Assembly (NCBI RefSeq): GCF_964204645.1
Contig: NC_134033.1
Location: 2,851,631-2,915,630 of the forward strand
Direction of reading: 5' to 3'
Length of the DNA: 64,000 bases
Source: Tubulanus polymorphus
Lineage: Eukaryota; Nemertea; Palaeonemertea; Tubulaniformes; Tubulanidae
Shown: one piece after another, positions 22,510 through 36,845 of the stretch
How positions within the stretch are numbered: the stretch's first letter is position 1
Layout of the letters: each line of letters begins with the position of its first letter
Notes under the pieces: generated by a model
The model's database searches: none
Seen by the model: the letters and a program-made list of their open reading frames with translations, nothing else
What the model was told of the DNA's origin: nothing
Made by a program: the position numbers and the translations under genes

Positions 22510-25500
22510 ATGCAGCGAATGAAAGCGTTGTTCGTAGTTTTACTGATCGCTTGCGGAGACTGTATATTTACGCGGGCTGATCGCGAAAACTCTGTCGAGG
22601 AAGCCGCGTCTGTTACAGTCAGTTCATCTTGTAACAACACTCAATACTCCGTCGATTCTACGTCTGGTTACATCGTTTCACCGAACTATCCGTCGTTAGT
22701 GCGCGGTGTTGAATGTCGTTGGTTCGTCAACAGCTCTTTACCGGGAAGTTTTCTTGTTCAAGTTTACTACGACATCGAGCCGTCGATATTCTGTAACGAA
22801 AACTACCTTCTCGTCGGTGAGTCCGACAACAAACTCTGCGCTACCGGAAGAAAACAACTAGATATCCGCAGAAACGATTTGATTTCGTTGTTGTTTAGGA
22901 GTAACGTCGATGGAGCGCGAGGTAGTCGGGTTTACATCATATATCGTTTTGAAGAACACAGTCGCTTGAAAATCTTAGACACATGTCATAAACGTGCAGT
23001 AAAAGAATTACCAACTCAAACAGGTTATGAATTCATGATTTCTACCCGGCGATGTAAATTGTTGTTAGAATGGATCGGGATGCCAGACGGGTTTGCAATG
23101 AATTTAACGTTTATAGAGATAGATTTCAGATTAAGTCCCGGAGAGGATCCAATGGAAACTCGTCCTCAAATTTACGACGGATGGAACAGCACCAGTGAAC
23201 CTATAGCTCTTATACGAGAACAAACCGGACATCCACCTTCATCGTTTTATATTAACACTAATAAAGCACGTATTGAATTTTTTTCAAATGCATTGCCACA
23301 TCTGAAGTCGAGGTTACTCGTGCAAGTTTACAAAATATCAGATTGGAGCATCTCTAACCCGTTAATTGAAGTCTATAATAAATCAGGACTGCTCACTACA
23401 ATTGATGGAATACCACATATAGTAACTCAGTCTAAACACTTATACTGCTGGTCTATCACAGTCGATGTTCTGCAGTACGTCGTCTTCAACTGGACACGTG
23501 ATCTCGTCTCGTCACCAGGTGTCGTTGGTGTATATAAACAGGAAGGGTTACGTATTGTGAGAACTGATATTTTACTCAGTTTTAACCATCTTAAATCTCT
23601 GAGTGTAAAATCAGACGGATTTCTCGTGATTCTGTGCGTTTTAACGACATCGGATTTTTTAAGATCGAATTTGGAAATAGAATTTGAGGTGAAATCAATG
23701 ACAATATCAGACGTCTACGTCAACAAGCCACAGATATGGGTAAGTTTATAACAATGTTTGGCAATTGGGTTTGTGTAATGCAATTATTGTAAAAGTCTAT
23801 GATTTTGATGGCGATTTTGACCAGTGAAACTTAACCGAGAAATTTCGAATAACAACGTTATGTGTGACCCAAATTTCAATATATTTGGACGCACATGTTT
23901 ACGCAGAGTAATTATGATGATTTGTGCAAGAATTTAAGTTAAGATTTAATTGCAACATTTTGAAGTATTATCGATATATCGAGGTCGTACAGAGTTTGAA
24001 TTTGTCGTATTGTAAACGAGTAAATGTTGTAATCAATTCTCTTATATTTCAGAATTCTAACACAAAATCAATATCAGCTAATCGCTTGTTCCCGAGATCA
24101 AAGAATACATTGTATCGTGTAACTAAATTACAACTAAACTGGAAAGTGAACATCTATGAAGAACAATTGAAACTAACAGTGCTATCAGAGAACTGTGATC
24201 GAGCTGGTTTTTATATATTTGATGGTAGTAATTTCACAGCTAGACGCTATGGTCCGTATTGTCCTGGTTCATACTACGGTCGATCTGTCGTCAGCCTGAT
24301 TACATCAGGTGGACCGGTTACTGTAGTAGCATACGCTTATTACTATAACAATCAGTTAACAGTTGGTAGCTCTTCTTCAATTTGCTCCTACTGATTGTGA
24401 CGGTTATGTTCTACAGGAAGAAGAACGTCAGATCAATATGACGTCACACTGTCTCGTGATTACACCTGAAAATCGACGCCTTCGCTCGAAAAATATTCAC
24501 ATATTATCGGAACACGAATATCAAATTGACCGATGTTTTCTCAAGATGTCATTGTCATGTGATCAGTTTCTGAGTTTGAGTAACCAGTTTCTTAATAACA
24601 GTCTCGTATTAAACACTGTAGATTTCACAGGTAATGAGTTTGGATTCTGGCAGTATCCACTAATAGATAAACTACGTCGTAAATGTCTAGGAGTGAAAAA
24701 AGCGGATAGTTTTGGACTTGCCGGTTCCCGTCTTCCAGTTACTACTAAAGATAAATGTGGACTCGTGCAGTCACCGAACTACCCGGGTGAGGCACGACGT
24801 ACATCAGAATCGATTTCCTATAAATTTGAAAACCCGTTACAACAAAATATATTTCAATATTACAGATTTATCGTCAAATCTATTGGATCAGTTTCATGCG
24901 AAACAGACAGATCCGGTCGAAATGATCCGATCATTTTGATACAATCAATCAATTACCAACCCTACCTAAATGGAAAAATATCTAAAATTATTAGTAACCA
25001 ACATGAAACTAAAATATGTGAAAATAACGCGGTTCGTGGATTTATATTTTATAGTTTAACAGATAATATTCTACGTTTTGAAGTAAACAATGGAATTCCG
25101 ACATTTCAAATACAATACACTTTACACGAGTCGTTACCGATTAAACATTTCGATGATTTCTACTGTAAACAAGAATTTCAGGATTCCGGAATTTCCTGCG
25201 TCAAATTCATCAGAGATGAACGTCTGAATTGGGAGAACGCTGAAATATACTGTAGACAGAAGTACGCGGGACATCTACTCAGTGTCAACTCAGAACAGGA
25301 AATGATTTCGATCAAAAGATTATTCGCTACAGAACTTCTCCGAACGGCGTACACATTAAAAGCGCTCATAATGATGATTGGATTGAAATGGCAGGTAAGA
25401 CTAATGTTTTCAAAAATTAATTCGAAAAGAAAGAATTTAAAAGAAATGATATATTTAATTTTCTTCACGAAACAGAATGATGGTTATTACACGTGGACTG

Positions 25501-28500
25501 ACGGTAAACCATTGAGCTACACAGAGTGGTATAAACCTGTTATTAATGAAACGATACCAGAAGTTATTCGAGGATTGATATCTCCGCTAAGAAAACAACC
25601 GATAAATGACGTCAATATGCCGTGTACGGCGATGATACTGAATAATCCACGAGGATCGGCGAACTGGGTTCGATTCCCGTGTCAAATCGAGGAGACGCAC
25701 ACGACATTCATTTGTGAATCTGAGAGAATCGACAGCAAAAATGAACACAATTCAACGATAAACGATGCGAACAATTCAACAAATACAGACTTAAATAAAA
25801 CCATAGATCAAATGATTCCCGATGTACCTTTAACTAATTCAACCTGTCCAAGAAGTTGGGTAACTATTTCGGGACAATGTTATCAAATACTAACCGACTG
25901 GAAAAACAATCGAGGTTTAAATATTCGGAGTGCTAGAGAAATGTGTCACAGCATCCGCGCCGAAATAGTAAGAATCACCTCAAATACAGAAAGCGACTTG
26001 AAAAATTTGATCAACGAATTTCAATATAGACATCAATATGGCGCTTTTCTGACGATGGACCGCGACGGGTTTAAAGTTATCAAACCAATGGTGACCAGAA
26101 ATGAATTTACTTATATTCAATCAGTTAAATGGTTATTGAAACCTTTCGATGATACAAAAGATAAAGTACATTCCGTGTTATGTACCTATAATGCAACTGC
26201 TGAGGAGTTAGCTTCTATAAGCGGCTGTAAATCGTGGCAGTTTGAATGTAACGATCAAAGATGCATCAGCGACCATCGCGTATGTGATAACAGAAACGAC
26301 TGTCAACACGGTGAAGATGAACTCGATTGTACGGATATCAATTTACACAGTCAGTTCCGCTGTAACGATGGACAGGTTATATCGATAAGCGGTTTCTGTG
26401 ACTTTATGAGAGATTGCGTCGATGGCTCGGATGAGAACTCGTGTTATCATCCACCGTGTTTATCTACGCGATATCGCTGTTCCAATCACCGATGCATCGA
26501 TAGTTATAAACGATGTGACGGACTAGCCAACTGTAAAGACGGTTCCGATGAGATCGGATGCACTGCCGAACTTTGTCAGGGATTCTCGTGCGCGGACGGT
26601 GAATGTATTAGTTCTCAGTTGTATCGGGATGGTGTCGTGGATTGTAGCGGAAGTCTCGAAGAAGACGAATTGGTCACCAATATGACAGTGAATCCCGAGG
26701 TTTACTGTAATAATGACAATCACTGTACGACTCGTTTCACAGATCTGTGTAAGGAATCGGATGAACAAAGATGTTCGTTCAATTCTCCTCGCTGTTATTC
26801 CCGACACGAAAGGTGTATTTTAGAAAGGATGCCGATTGGTTTCCCGGTATGTAGAAATCTTGAACATATACTCGCGTGTAATGACTTCGAATGCGCGGCT
26901 GGTACTGTAAAATGTCCGACATCTTACTGTATACCGATCAGACACGTTTGTGACGGTCGATCCGATTGTCCTAACTCAGAAGACGAACGCAACTGCGAGA
27001 CTTGGTCGTGTCCGGGAATGTTTAAATGCGGCCAGGAAAATCGATGTATTCCGCAATCTGAAGTTTGCGACGGTGTCGTAACCTGTAAGCATAACTCGGA
27101 TGACGAGACATACTGTAAGGTCAGGTGTCATGAACGTTGTAATTGCCGGGGTCATTTCATCGATTGTGAAAATGCTCTTTTATCGGATATTACTGGTCGT
27201 TTTATAGAATCAACTCGGGTTTTGATTTTGTCGAATAACCGAGTCGTATTTAACGAGTCGACGTTCAACTCTTTCATTTATCTTCGTTTTCTCGACATTT
27301 CGGGCAATAATTTGACTTACATCGTTCCAAACGCGTTTTCTAATCTAAACAATCTATTCACATTAGACCTGACTCACAACCGCATAACATCATTATCTGC
27401 TAATACATTCGCAGGTTTGATCGGTTTAAAAGAACTATTTCTTATCGGAAATCCGCTGCAACATTTAGAAGACGGTAGTTTTCGAGGTCTGGCGTCACTA
27501 ACTGTTCTCGATCTTCACGGACTTTCTATATCGATTCTCGGTGAAAATGTATTTAAAGGTTTATCCGCATTACAGTCGTTAAATATCAGCAGTAACAGAA
27601 TACATTATATTTCTAGCTATGCTTTTTCTGGATTGGTTCGACTTGAAATTTTAGACCTCGTCAACAATTTTGAAGTAATATCCGTACAAAGAAACGTTCT
27701 TGGCGATCTTACATCATTGAAATACCTCGCTTCGGATGCTTACAAATTTTGCTGCATGGCACCAAATGTTGACCGATGTCTTCCCGAAGCTGATCAATTT
27801 TCGACCTGCTCTGACCTGATGGGTAACACTGTACTGAGAGCCATCATCTGGATGATCGCATCTTTCAGTTTTCTCGCTAACAGTATCGTTATCTTATTTC
27901 GCGTTCAAGCTTTGCGGATGGAATCCTCCGGAACACGTAACACATCTTCAGATATCCTCATCATAAATATTGCCGGTTGTGATTTTCTGATGTCGGTCCA
28001 TTTGTTTTTGATCGCGGGAGCTGACCACGCGTTCAAAGGCGTTTATTATCTGAATTCTGAAACCTGGACGGATAGCTCATTATGTCGTCTCGCCGGGGTT
28101 ATTGTCACAGTTTCGTGCGAAGGTTCCTTGACTTTTCTCTTATTTCTAACACGTCAGAGATATTCAAATATCGTCAACCCATTTTCTAGAAGTCCGATTA
28201 TAACTCCGAAATACGTTATCGGTATTTGCTGCATTTGTTGGCTCGTTATAAGCACAGTTTCTATTCTACCGCTGTCATCATCGTCTTACTTCGGAGACAA
28301 TTTTTACGGTACAACCGGAGTCTGTTTGCCTATGAATTTACTGACGATCGACGTCAATGGCTGGCACTATTCATTCGCTATTTTTGCCTTGTTTAATGCG
28401 GCCATATTGGCTACGATAATGACGACGTACGCTCAGATGTATAGACTCGTATCTGGGAGTAGGTCGGGTTCGGGTAGAGCCGATCCTACCGAACTGGTTT

Positions 28501-28745
28501 TAGCTCGAAGGAGTTTAGTAATCAATCTTTGTAATCTATTCTGCTGGCTACCGATAATAATCGTTCAGTTTTGCGCCGTATTTACGGTCGAGATACCGAA
28601 CCAGGTGGCCGCTTGGCTGGCCGTTCTATTTTTACCGATCAACTCGTCTCTGAATCCGCTTCTTTATACAATACTAAATATCGATATAAAATCTATTCGT
28701 GAACGCAATAAACGACGACTAGGATTGACGACATCCAGTAAATAA
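22510..28745 (+). pseudogene. Unit 3: CUB/CTLD/LDLa/LRR GPCR with a 2-bp frameshift in exon 2
   Basis: Exons are 22510-23739, 24053-25394 and 25476-28745. Exon 2 is 1342 bp, which is 2 bp short of unit 1's 1344. The loss is at about 24370-24378, where unit 1 reads GTAGCTCATATCTTC and this copy reads GTAGCTCTTCTTC. Frame 1 stops shortly after; the rest continues in the shifted frame with no further lesion through the 7TM and TAA. From 69 versus 23740 onward, units 1 and 3 have no other indel. Everything else is intact: signal peptide, CUBs, CTLDs, LDLa, LRR, RQRY and NPLLY. It is either a very young pseudogene or an assembly/read error. A translated product would be a short secreted CUB fragment. 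The NIDIKSIRERN tail differs slightly from NMDMKS-type tails elsewhere. Confidence 0.85.
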
Positions 28746-30180
28746 ACCACAGTTTGACACGAGTCCCCGTATAATGTTTGCTTATGTATTAATCGGGGTT
28801 GAACCTCGAAATCCTAAAACTTGGTTGAGTTCGTTTGGAGTCACGTGACCGCATTAGATGAACGAATACTATGAGATAAGTTAACAGCAGGGCATAATTA
28901 CCCCGATTATCATAAATACCGTAAATTTTGGTTATTGTTATATCTAACTCACAACATGCTCGAATAGGTAGTAATTTTACCGGAGTCGTGTTTTCCGAAT
29001 TACTAACTCGTAAAAAACCTTCAAAATTATTTCTAACTGTGAAGGATTAAGCTTACACTTAATATCTAATACTTTAACATCTATATCCCCAAGATTCTTG
29101 CGTAAATATAAGCAGGTTTGATTGGAGCGAGAGGGAATCATCCGTTTGAAACTAGAATTTAGGGTTTCATGCATATAAAATTCCCCTAATTCGAAGGCGT
29201 TTATTTTACTAAATAGTAATCTACGATTCAACCCTCAAAAATCTATGAAGTATTGTCATTTAGTTCCGAAAGAAGAAGAATTGAGTTTAACGATGATTTA
29301 AGTCACTCGATGAAAATGATTAAGAATTCATGTCTCTCGCGAGGACGCTGTTAGTTAGATTTATCAATATAACGGTTTCTACCACGAGAGACGAAGCACC
29401 TCCCACCAGAAATATAACATCATAATGCATAAACACAGTTGATTGGGGAATATTGAAATATGTTCTTTTTCACGGACCGAATATACACCAGTGTTGAAAT
29501 AATACAATATTTTAAAGTTCTTTAATATATCTGAATTAAAACTATTATCAACCGATAATAATTTCGTACCAGAAGAACAAATTATATCAGATACTTAAAA
29601 GTTGAATCTACCGCTGGCGCCAACTTATTGTCAATAATAATTATTTAGACACACAAACATTTCCCCAACTATCGGTGAAAAATGCTGAACGGACTGTAAT
29701 GTACATAGATTGAGTCAAATCAAACATTTTTAAATGATGATCATAAGTTTCGGAATTATCAATTCCCCTCATTAATTATTGGTTGGACTTTCGTCGCGTT
29801 CACACTTGGAACCAGTTAGACCGTTCTAAACGGGTCCGTGTCCGGAACGGGACAAATTTAGAACGGACCGCATCAGAGTGCGCGAGTCAGATTCTCGCCG
29901 GGTTTATTGTAACCGTTTCCTAACTAAAGATTCCTAACATTTCTTTGTTTCTATTCTACAACTGTCATCCCCGTCTTACTTGGTTGCTGTTGTTTCTTCA
30001 AAACAATCCGTACCAAACAAGACCTTACTCACCACAATCAGATATCCACGCGCTTCACTTAGCTTCAACTCAGTTATTATATTGACTGTAGAGTGTGAAT
30101 TATCAGAACAGATGTTGACGAAGTGTTTTACAGAGACGCAGAATATTTTGAGGTATAGATAGAAAATGTCATCGAATATT
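28746..30180. repeat. 3' flank of unit 3 and type B spacer block before unit 4
   Basis: After the stop the flank is type B (GATGAACGAATACTATGAGA), unlike units 1, 2, 4 and 6, and shared with unit 5. It then runs as the block seen at 20390-22180, shortened by deletion of the stretch equivalent to 21300-21660. No gene is recognised. Confidence 0.6.
29895..29980 (+). pseudogene. 7TM relic upstream of unit 4
   Basis: It contains the same two TM3/TM4-loop fragments as 21891-21979, with the same internal deletion, so it descends from the same breakpoint. Confidence 0.7.
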
Positions 30181-30189
30181 ATCCCAAAC

Positions 30190-30511
30190 TGAACGGAGTT
30201 CGGGAGCGACAGTAAATATTTTTAGAGAAATAATTGCACACGATTATAAACACGATATATTGAAACACGTCTAAATTTAGAAACCGCGGTAATTACTGCG
30301 AAACCGAGAACAGATGAAAGTTTCACAAATACGAAACTGGCGTCAGTTTGATGGGAGATCTTTTTACAAAATAATTGGACTCTGGATCAATTCGTCAACT
30401 TCTGATATTTGCGAATTCGTCATTACTTTGCAGCGACTCTTGTGAGAAATATCACGCAAACTTGGAAATAGTTAGAGATGTGTTTGTTTTGAAGCGTGAA
30501 TTGTGTTCAAT
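30190..30511 (+). promoter_or_regulatory. Conserved upstream block of unit 4
   Basis: TATAAA lies at 30245-30250, 267 bp before the ATG, in the block shared by all units. The GGCGCC palindrome seen in other units is altered here (GGCGTC). Confidence 0.5.
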
Positions 30512-33500
30512 ATGCAGCGAATGAAAGCGTTGTTCGTAGTTTTACTGATCGCTTGCGGAGACTGTATATTTACGCGGGCTGATCGCGCAAACTCTGTCGA
30601 GGAAGCCGCGTCTGTTACAGTCAGTTCATCTTGTAACAACACTCAATACTCCGTCGATTCTACGTCTGGTTACATCGTTTCACCGAACTATCCGTCGTTA
30701 GTGCGCGGCGTCGAATGTCGTTGGTTCGTCAACAGCTCTTTACCGGGAAGTTTTCTCGTTCAAGTTTACTACGATATCGAGCCGTCGATATTCTGTAACG
30801 AAAACTACCTTCTCGTCGGTGAGTCCGACAACAAACTCTGCGCTACCGGAAGAAAACAACTAGATATCCGCAGTAACGATTTGATTTCGTTGTTGTTTAG
30901 GAGTAACGTCGATGGAGCGCGAGGTAGTCGGGTTTATATTATATATCGTTTTGAAGAACAGAGTCGCTTGAAAATCATACATAAATGCTCAAAGCGTGCG
31001 GTAAAAGAATTACCAACTCAAACAGGTTATGAATTCATGATTTCTACCCGGCGATGTAAATTGTTGTTAGAATGGATCGGGATGCCAGACAGGTTTGCGA
31101 TGAATTTAACGTTTATACAGATAGATTTCAGATTAAGACCAGGTGAGGATCCGATGAAAACTCGTCCTCAAATTTACGACGGATGGAACAGCACCAGTGA
31201 ACCTATAGCTCTTATACGAGAACAAACCGGACATCCACCTTCATCGTTTTATACTAAAACTAATAAAGCACGTATTGATTTTTTTAGTAGAGTTAAGTCG
31301 CAGTTACTCGTGCAAGTTTACAAAATATCAGATTGGAACATCTCTAACCCGTTACTTCAAGTCTATAATAAATCAGGAGTGCTCACTACAATTGATGGAA
31401 TACCACATATAGTAACTCAGTCTAAACACTTATACTGCTGGTCTATCACAGTCGATGTTCTGCAGTACGTCGTCTTCAACTGGACACGTGATCTCGTCTC
31501 GTCACCAGGTGTCGTTGGTGTATATAAACAGGACGGATTACGTATTGTGAGAACTGATATTTTACTCAGTTTTAACCATCTTAAATCTCTGAGTGTAAAA
31601 TCAGACGGATTTCTCGTGATTCTGTGCGTTTTGACGACATCGGATTATTTAAGATCGAATTTGAAAATAGAATTTGAAGTGAAATCAATAACAATATCAG
31701 ACGTCTACGTCAACAAACCATGGATATGGGTAAGTTTATTACAGTGATTTGTAAATTGGGTTCGTGTAATAGAATCATTGTAATAGGGATTTTGAAATTG
31801 TTGTAGTGTTCAACGTGATAAAACTACGCAATAAATCGCGAGAGACGAATGAAATATAAGTCCCACAATCACAGCATCGAAAAAGATTTTAAAACATCAA
31901 AACTATTAAAATTTATTAAAAACCTCGAATTTTCGGTTTTATGCTAATAACCATTTTCAAGAGTGACTAAAAGTATGGCATTACACAGAATATATATCAA
32001 TTAACAAGGACACACAATATTGCACATAAAAACTAGGTGATATTGACCAGAAAGGAAATGTATAGGGACAAAAGTTTATTATGGGGGGAGGATTGTAAAC
32101 GTAAAAATTGATTGTAAACGTTCAATGCTGTTATCAATTTCCTGATATTTCAGAATGATGTAGGCGTGACAATAACAGCTGGTCACTTGTTCCCGAGATC
32201 AAAAAATACATTGTATCGTGTAACTACATTACAACTAAACTGGAAAGTGAACATCTATGAAGAACAGTTGAAACTAACAGTGCTATCAGAAAACTGTGAT
32301 CGAGCTGGTTTTTATATATTTGATGGTAGTAATTTCACAGCTAGACGCTATGGTCCGTATTGTCCTGGTTCATACTACGGTCGATCTGTCGTCAGCCTGA
32401 TTACATCAGGTGGACCGGTAACTGTAGTAGCATACGCTTATTACTATAACAATCAGTTAACTGTTGGTAGCTCATCTCTTAGATTTGCTCCTACTGATTG
32501 TGATGGTTATGTTCTACAGGAAGAAGAACGTCAGATCAATATGACGTCACACTGTCTCGTGATTACACCTGAAAATCGACGCCTTCGCTTGAAAAATATT
32601 CACATATTATCAGAACACGAATATCAAATTGACCGATGTTTTCTCAAGATGTTATTGCGATGTGATCAGTTTCTGAGTTTAAGTAATCAGTTTCTTAATA
32701 ACAGTCTCGTATTAAACACTGTAGATTTCACAGTTAATGGGTTTGGATTCTGGCAGGAACCACTAATAGTTAAACTACGTCGTAAATGTCTAGGAGTGAA
32801 AAAAGCGGATAGTTTTGGATTTGACAGTTCATTTTTTCCAGTTACTACTAAAGATAAATGTGGACTCGTGCAGTCACCGAACTACCCGGGTTCGGCAGGA
32901 AGTAAATCAAAATCTATTTCATATAAATTTGAAAACCCTATACAACAAAATATATTTCAATATTACAGATTTATTGTCAAATTTATTGGATCAGTATCAT
33001 GTGAAACAGACAGATTCGGTCGAAATGATCCGATTATTTTGATACAATCAATCAATTACGAACCCTTACATAATGGGAAATATTTCAAAACCATTGTAAC
33101 TCAACATGAAACTAAAGTATGTGAAAATAACGCGGTTCGTGGATTTATATTTTATAGTTTAAGAGGAAATACTCTGCGGTTTGAAGTAAACAATTTCATT
33201 CCGACATTTCAAATACAATACACTTTACACGAGTCGTTACCGATTAAACATTTCGATGATTTCTTCTGTAAACAAGGATTTCTGGAATCGGGAATTTCCT
33301 GCATCAAATTCATCAGAGATGAACGTCTGAATTGGGAGAACGCTGAAATATACTGTAGACAGAAGTACGCGGGACATCTACTCAGTATCAACTCAGAACA
33401 GGAAATGATTTCCGTCAAAAGAATTTTCGCTACAGAACTTCTGATGGCGTACACATTAAAAGCGCTCATAATGATGATTGGATTGAAATGGAAGGTAAGA

Positions 33501-36500
33501 CTAATGCATTCAAAAATTAATTAGAAAAGAAAGAATTTTAAAGAAATAATATATTTCATTTTCTTCACGAAACAGAATGATGGTTATTACACGTGGACTG
33601 ACGGTAAACCATTGAGCTACACAGAGTGGTATAAACCTGTCATTAATGAAACGATACCAGAAGTTATTCGAGGATTGATATCTCCGCTAAGAGAACAACC
33701 GATAAATGACGTGAATATGCCGTGTACGGCGATGATACTGAATAATCCACGAGGATCGGCGAACTGGGTTCGATTCCCGTGTCAAATCGAGGAGACGCAC
33801 ACGACATTCATTTGTGAATCCGAGAGAATCGACATCAAAAACGAACACAAATCAACGATAAACGACGCGAACAATTCAACGAATACACACTTAAATAAGA
33901 CTATAGATCAAATAATTCTCGATATTACTTTAATTAATTCAACCTGTTCAAGAGGTTGGGTAACTATTTCCGGACGATGTTATCAAATACTAACCGACTG
34001 GAAAAACAATCGAGGTTTGAATATTCGGAGTGCTAGAGAAATGTGTCACAGCATCCGCGCCGAAATAGTAAAAACCACCTCAAATACAGAAAGCGATAGG
34101 AAAAATTTGGTCAGTGAATTTCAATATAGACATCAATATGGCGCTATACTGACAATGGACCGCGACGGATTTAAAGTTATCAAACCATTGGTGACAAGAA
34201 ATGAAATTACTTACATTCAATCAGTTAAATGGTTATTGAAACCTTTCGATGATACAAAAGATAAAGCGCATTCCGTGCTATGTACCTATAATGTAACTGC
34301 TGAAGAGTTAGCTTCTATAAGCGGTTGTTAATCGTGGCAGTTTGAATGTAACGATCAAAGATGTATCAGCGACCATCGTGTATGCGATACCAGACACGAC
34401 TGTCAACACGGTGAAGATGAACTCAATTGTGCGGATATCAATTTACAAAGTCAGTTCCGCTGTAACGATGGACAGGTTATATCGATTAGCGGTTTCTGTG
34501 ACTTTATGAGAGATTGCGTCGATGGCTCGGATGAGAACTCGTGCTATCATCCACCGTGTTTATCTGCGCAATATCGCTGTTTCAATCACCAATGTATCGA
34601 TAGTTATAAACGATGTGACGGACTAGCCGACTGTAAAGACGGTTCCGATGAGATCGGCTGCACTGCCAAACTTTGTCAGGGGTTCTCGTGCGCGGACGGT
34701 GAATGTATTAGTTCTCAGTTGTATCGGGATGGTGTCGTGGATTGTAGCGGAAGTCTCGAAGAAGACGAATTGGTCACTAATATGACAGTGAATCCCGAGG
34801 TTTACTGTAATAATGACAATCACTGTACGACTCGTTTCACAGATCTGTGTAAGGAATCGGATGAACAAAGATGTTCGTTCAATTCTCCTCGCTGTTATTC
34901 CCGACACGAAAGGTGTATTTTAGAAAGGATGCCGATTGGTTTCCCGGTATGTAGAAATCTTGAACATATACTCGCGTGTAATGACTTCGAATGCGCGGCT
35001 GGTACTGTAAAATGTCCGGCATCTTACTGTATACCGATCAGACACGTTTGTGACGGTCGATCCGATTGTCCTAATTCAGAAGATGAACGAAACTGCGAGA
35101 TTTGGTCGTGTCCGGGAATGTTTAAATGTGGTCAGGAAAATCGTTGTATTCCGCAATCTGAAGTTTGCGACGGTGTCGTTAATTGTAAACATAACTCTGA
35201 TGACGAATCATACTGTAAGGTCACGTGTCCTGAGCGTTGTAATTGCCGGGGTCATTTCATCGATTGTGAAAATGCTCTTTTATCGGATATTACTGGTCGT
35301 TTTATAGAATCAACTCGGGCTTTGATTTTGTCGAATAACCGAGTCGTATTTAACGAATCGATGTTAAACTCTTTCATTTATCTTCGTTTTCTCGACATTT
35401 CAGGCAATAATTTATCTTACATCGTTCCAAACGCGTTTTCTAATCTAAATAATCTATACACATTAGACCTAACTCACAACCGTATAACATCATTATCTGC
35501 TAATACATTCGCAGGTTTGATCGGTTTAAAAGAACTATTTCTTATCGGAAATCCGCTGCAACATTTAGAAGACGGTAGTTTCCGAGGTATGACGTCACTT
35601 ACTGTTCTCGATCTTCACGGACTTTCTATATCGGTTCTCGGTGAAAATGTATTTAAAGGTTTATCCGCATTACAGTCGTTAAATATCAGCAGTAACAGAA
35701 TCCATTATATTTCTAGCTATGCTTTTTCGGGATTGGCTCGACTTGAAATTCTAGACCTTGTCAACAATTTTGAAGTAATATCCGTACAAAGAAACGTCCT
35801 TGGCGATCTTTCATCATTGAAATACCTCGCTTCGGATGCTTACAAATTTTGCTGCATGGCACCGAATGTTGACCGATGTCTTCCCGAAGCTGATCAATTT
35901 TCCACCTGTTCTGACCTGATGGGTAACACTGTACTGAGAGCCATCATCTGGATGATCGCATCTTTCAGTTTTCTCGCTAACAGTATCGTTATCTTATTTC
36001 GCGTTCAAGCTTTGCGGGTGGAATCCTCCGGAACACGTAACACGTCTTCAGATATCCTCATCATAAATATTGCAAGTTGTGATTTTCTGATGTCGGTCTA
36101 TTTGTTTTTGATCGCGGGAGCTGATCACGCGTTCAAAGGCGTTTATTATCTGAATTCTGAAACCTGGACGGATAGCTCATTATGTCGTCTCGCTGGGGTT
36201 ATTGTCGCCGTTTCCTGCGAAGGTTCCTTGACTTTTCTCTTAATTCTAACGCGTCAGAGATATTCAAATATCGTTAACCCGTTTTCTAGAAGTCCGATTA
36301 TAACTCCGAAATACGTTATCGGTATTTGCTGCATTTGTTGGCTCGTTATTAGCACCGTTTCTATTCTACCGCTGTCATCGTCGTCTTACTTCGGAGACAA
36401 TTTTTACGGTACAACCGGAGTTTGTTTGCCTATGAATTTACTGACGATCGACGTCAATGGCTGGCACTATTCATTCGCTATTTTTGCCTTGTTTAATGCG

Positions 36501-36845
36501 GCCATATTGGCTACGATAATGACGACGTACGCTCAGATGTATAAACTCGTATCTGGGAGTAGGTCGGGTTCGGGAAGAGCTGATCCTACCGAACTGGTTT
36601 TGGCTCGAAGGAGTTTAGTAATCAATCTTTGTAATTTATTTTGCTGGCTACCGATAATAATCGTTCAGTTTTGCGCCGTATTTTCGGTCGAGATACCGAA
36701 CCAGGTGGCCGCTTGGCTGGCCGTTCTATTTTTACCGATCAACTCGTCTCTGAATCCGCTTCTTTATACAATTCTAACTATCGATATGAAATCTATTCGC
36801 GAACGCAATAAACGACGACTAGGATTGACGACATCCATTAAATAA
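30512..36845 (+). pseudogene. Unit 4: CUB/CTLD/LDLa/LRR GPCR with a premature stop before the LDLa repeats
   Basis: Exons are 30512-31729, 32154-33494 and 33576-36845. Codon 252 of exon 3 is TAA (34329-34331) where all other units have AAA (Lys of GCKSWQFEC). The frame is then open to the normal stop at 36843-36845, so this is a single A-to-T nonsense change. A translated product would be about 1104 residues: signal peptide, CUB modules and both CTLDs, but no LDLa, LRR or 7TM, hence a predicted secreted ectodomain. Intron 1 (424 bp) is of the unit 2 type. Exon 1 (406 codons) and exon 2 (447 codons) are the shortest in the array, with their own loop sequences (DFFSRVKS, GSAGSKSKS). Alternatives are a pseudogene allele, a soluble decoy, or a sequence error. 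Confidence 0.87.

Noticed and set aside
28977-29231. 84-codon minus-strand frame, partly kept at 39065-39295
   Set aside because: It is not open in the equivalent positions near 20480 and 47440, and has no splice or start context.
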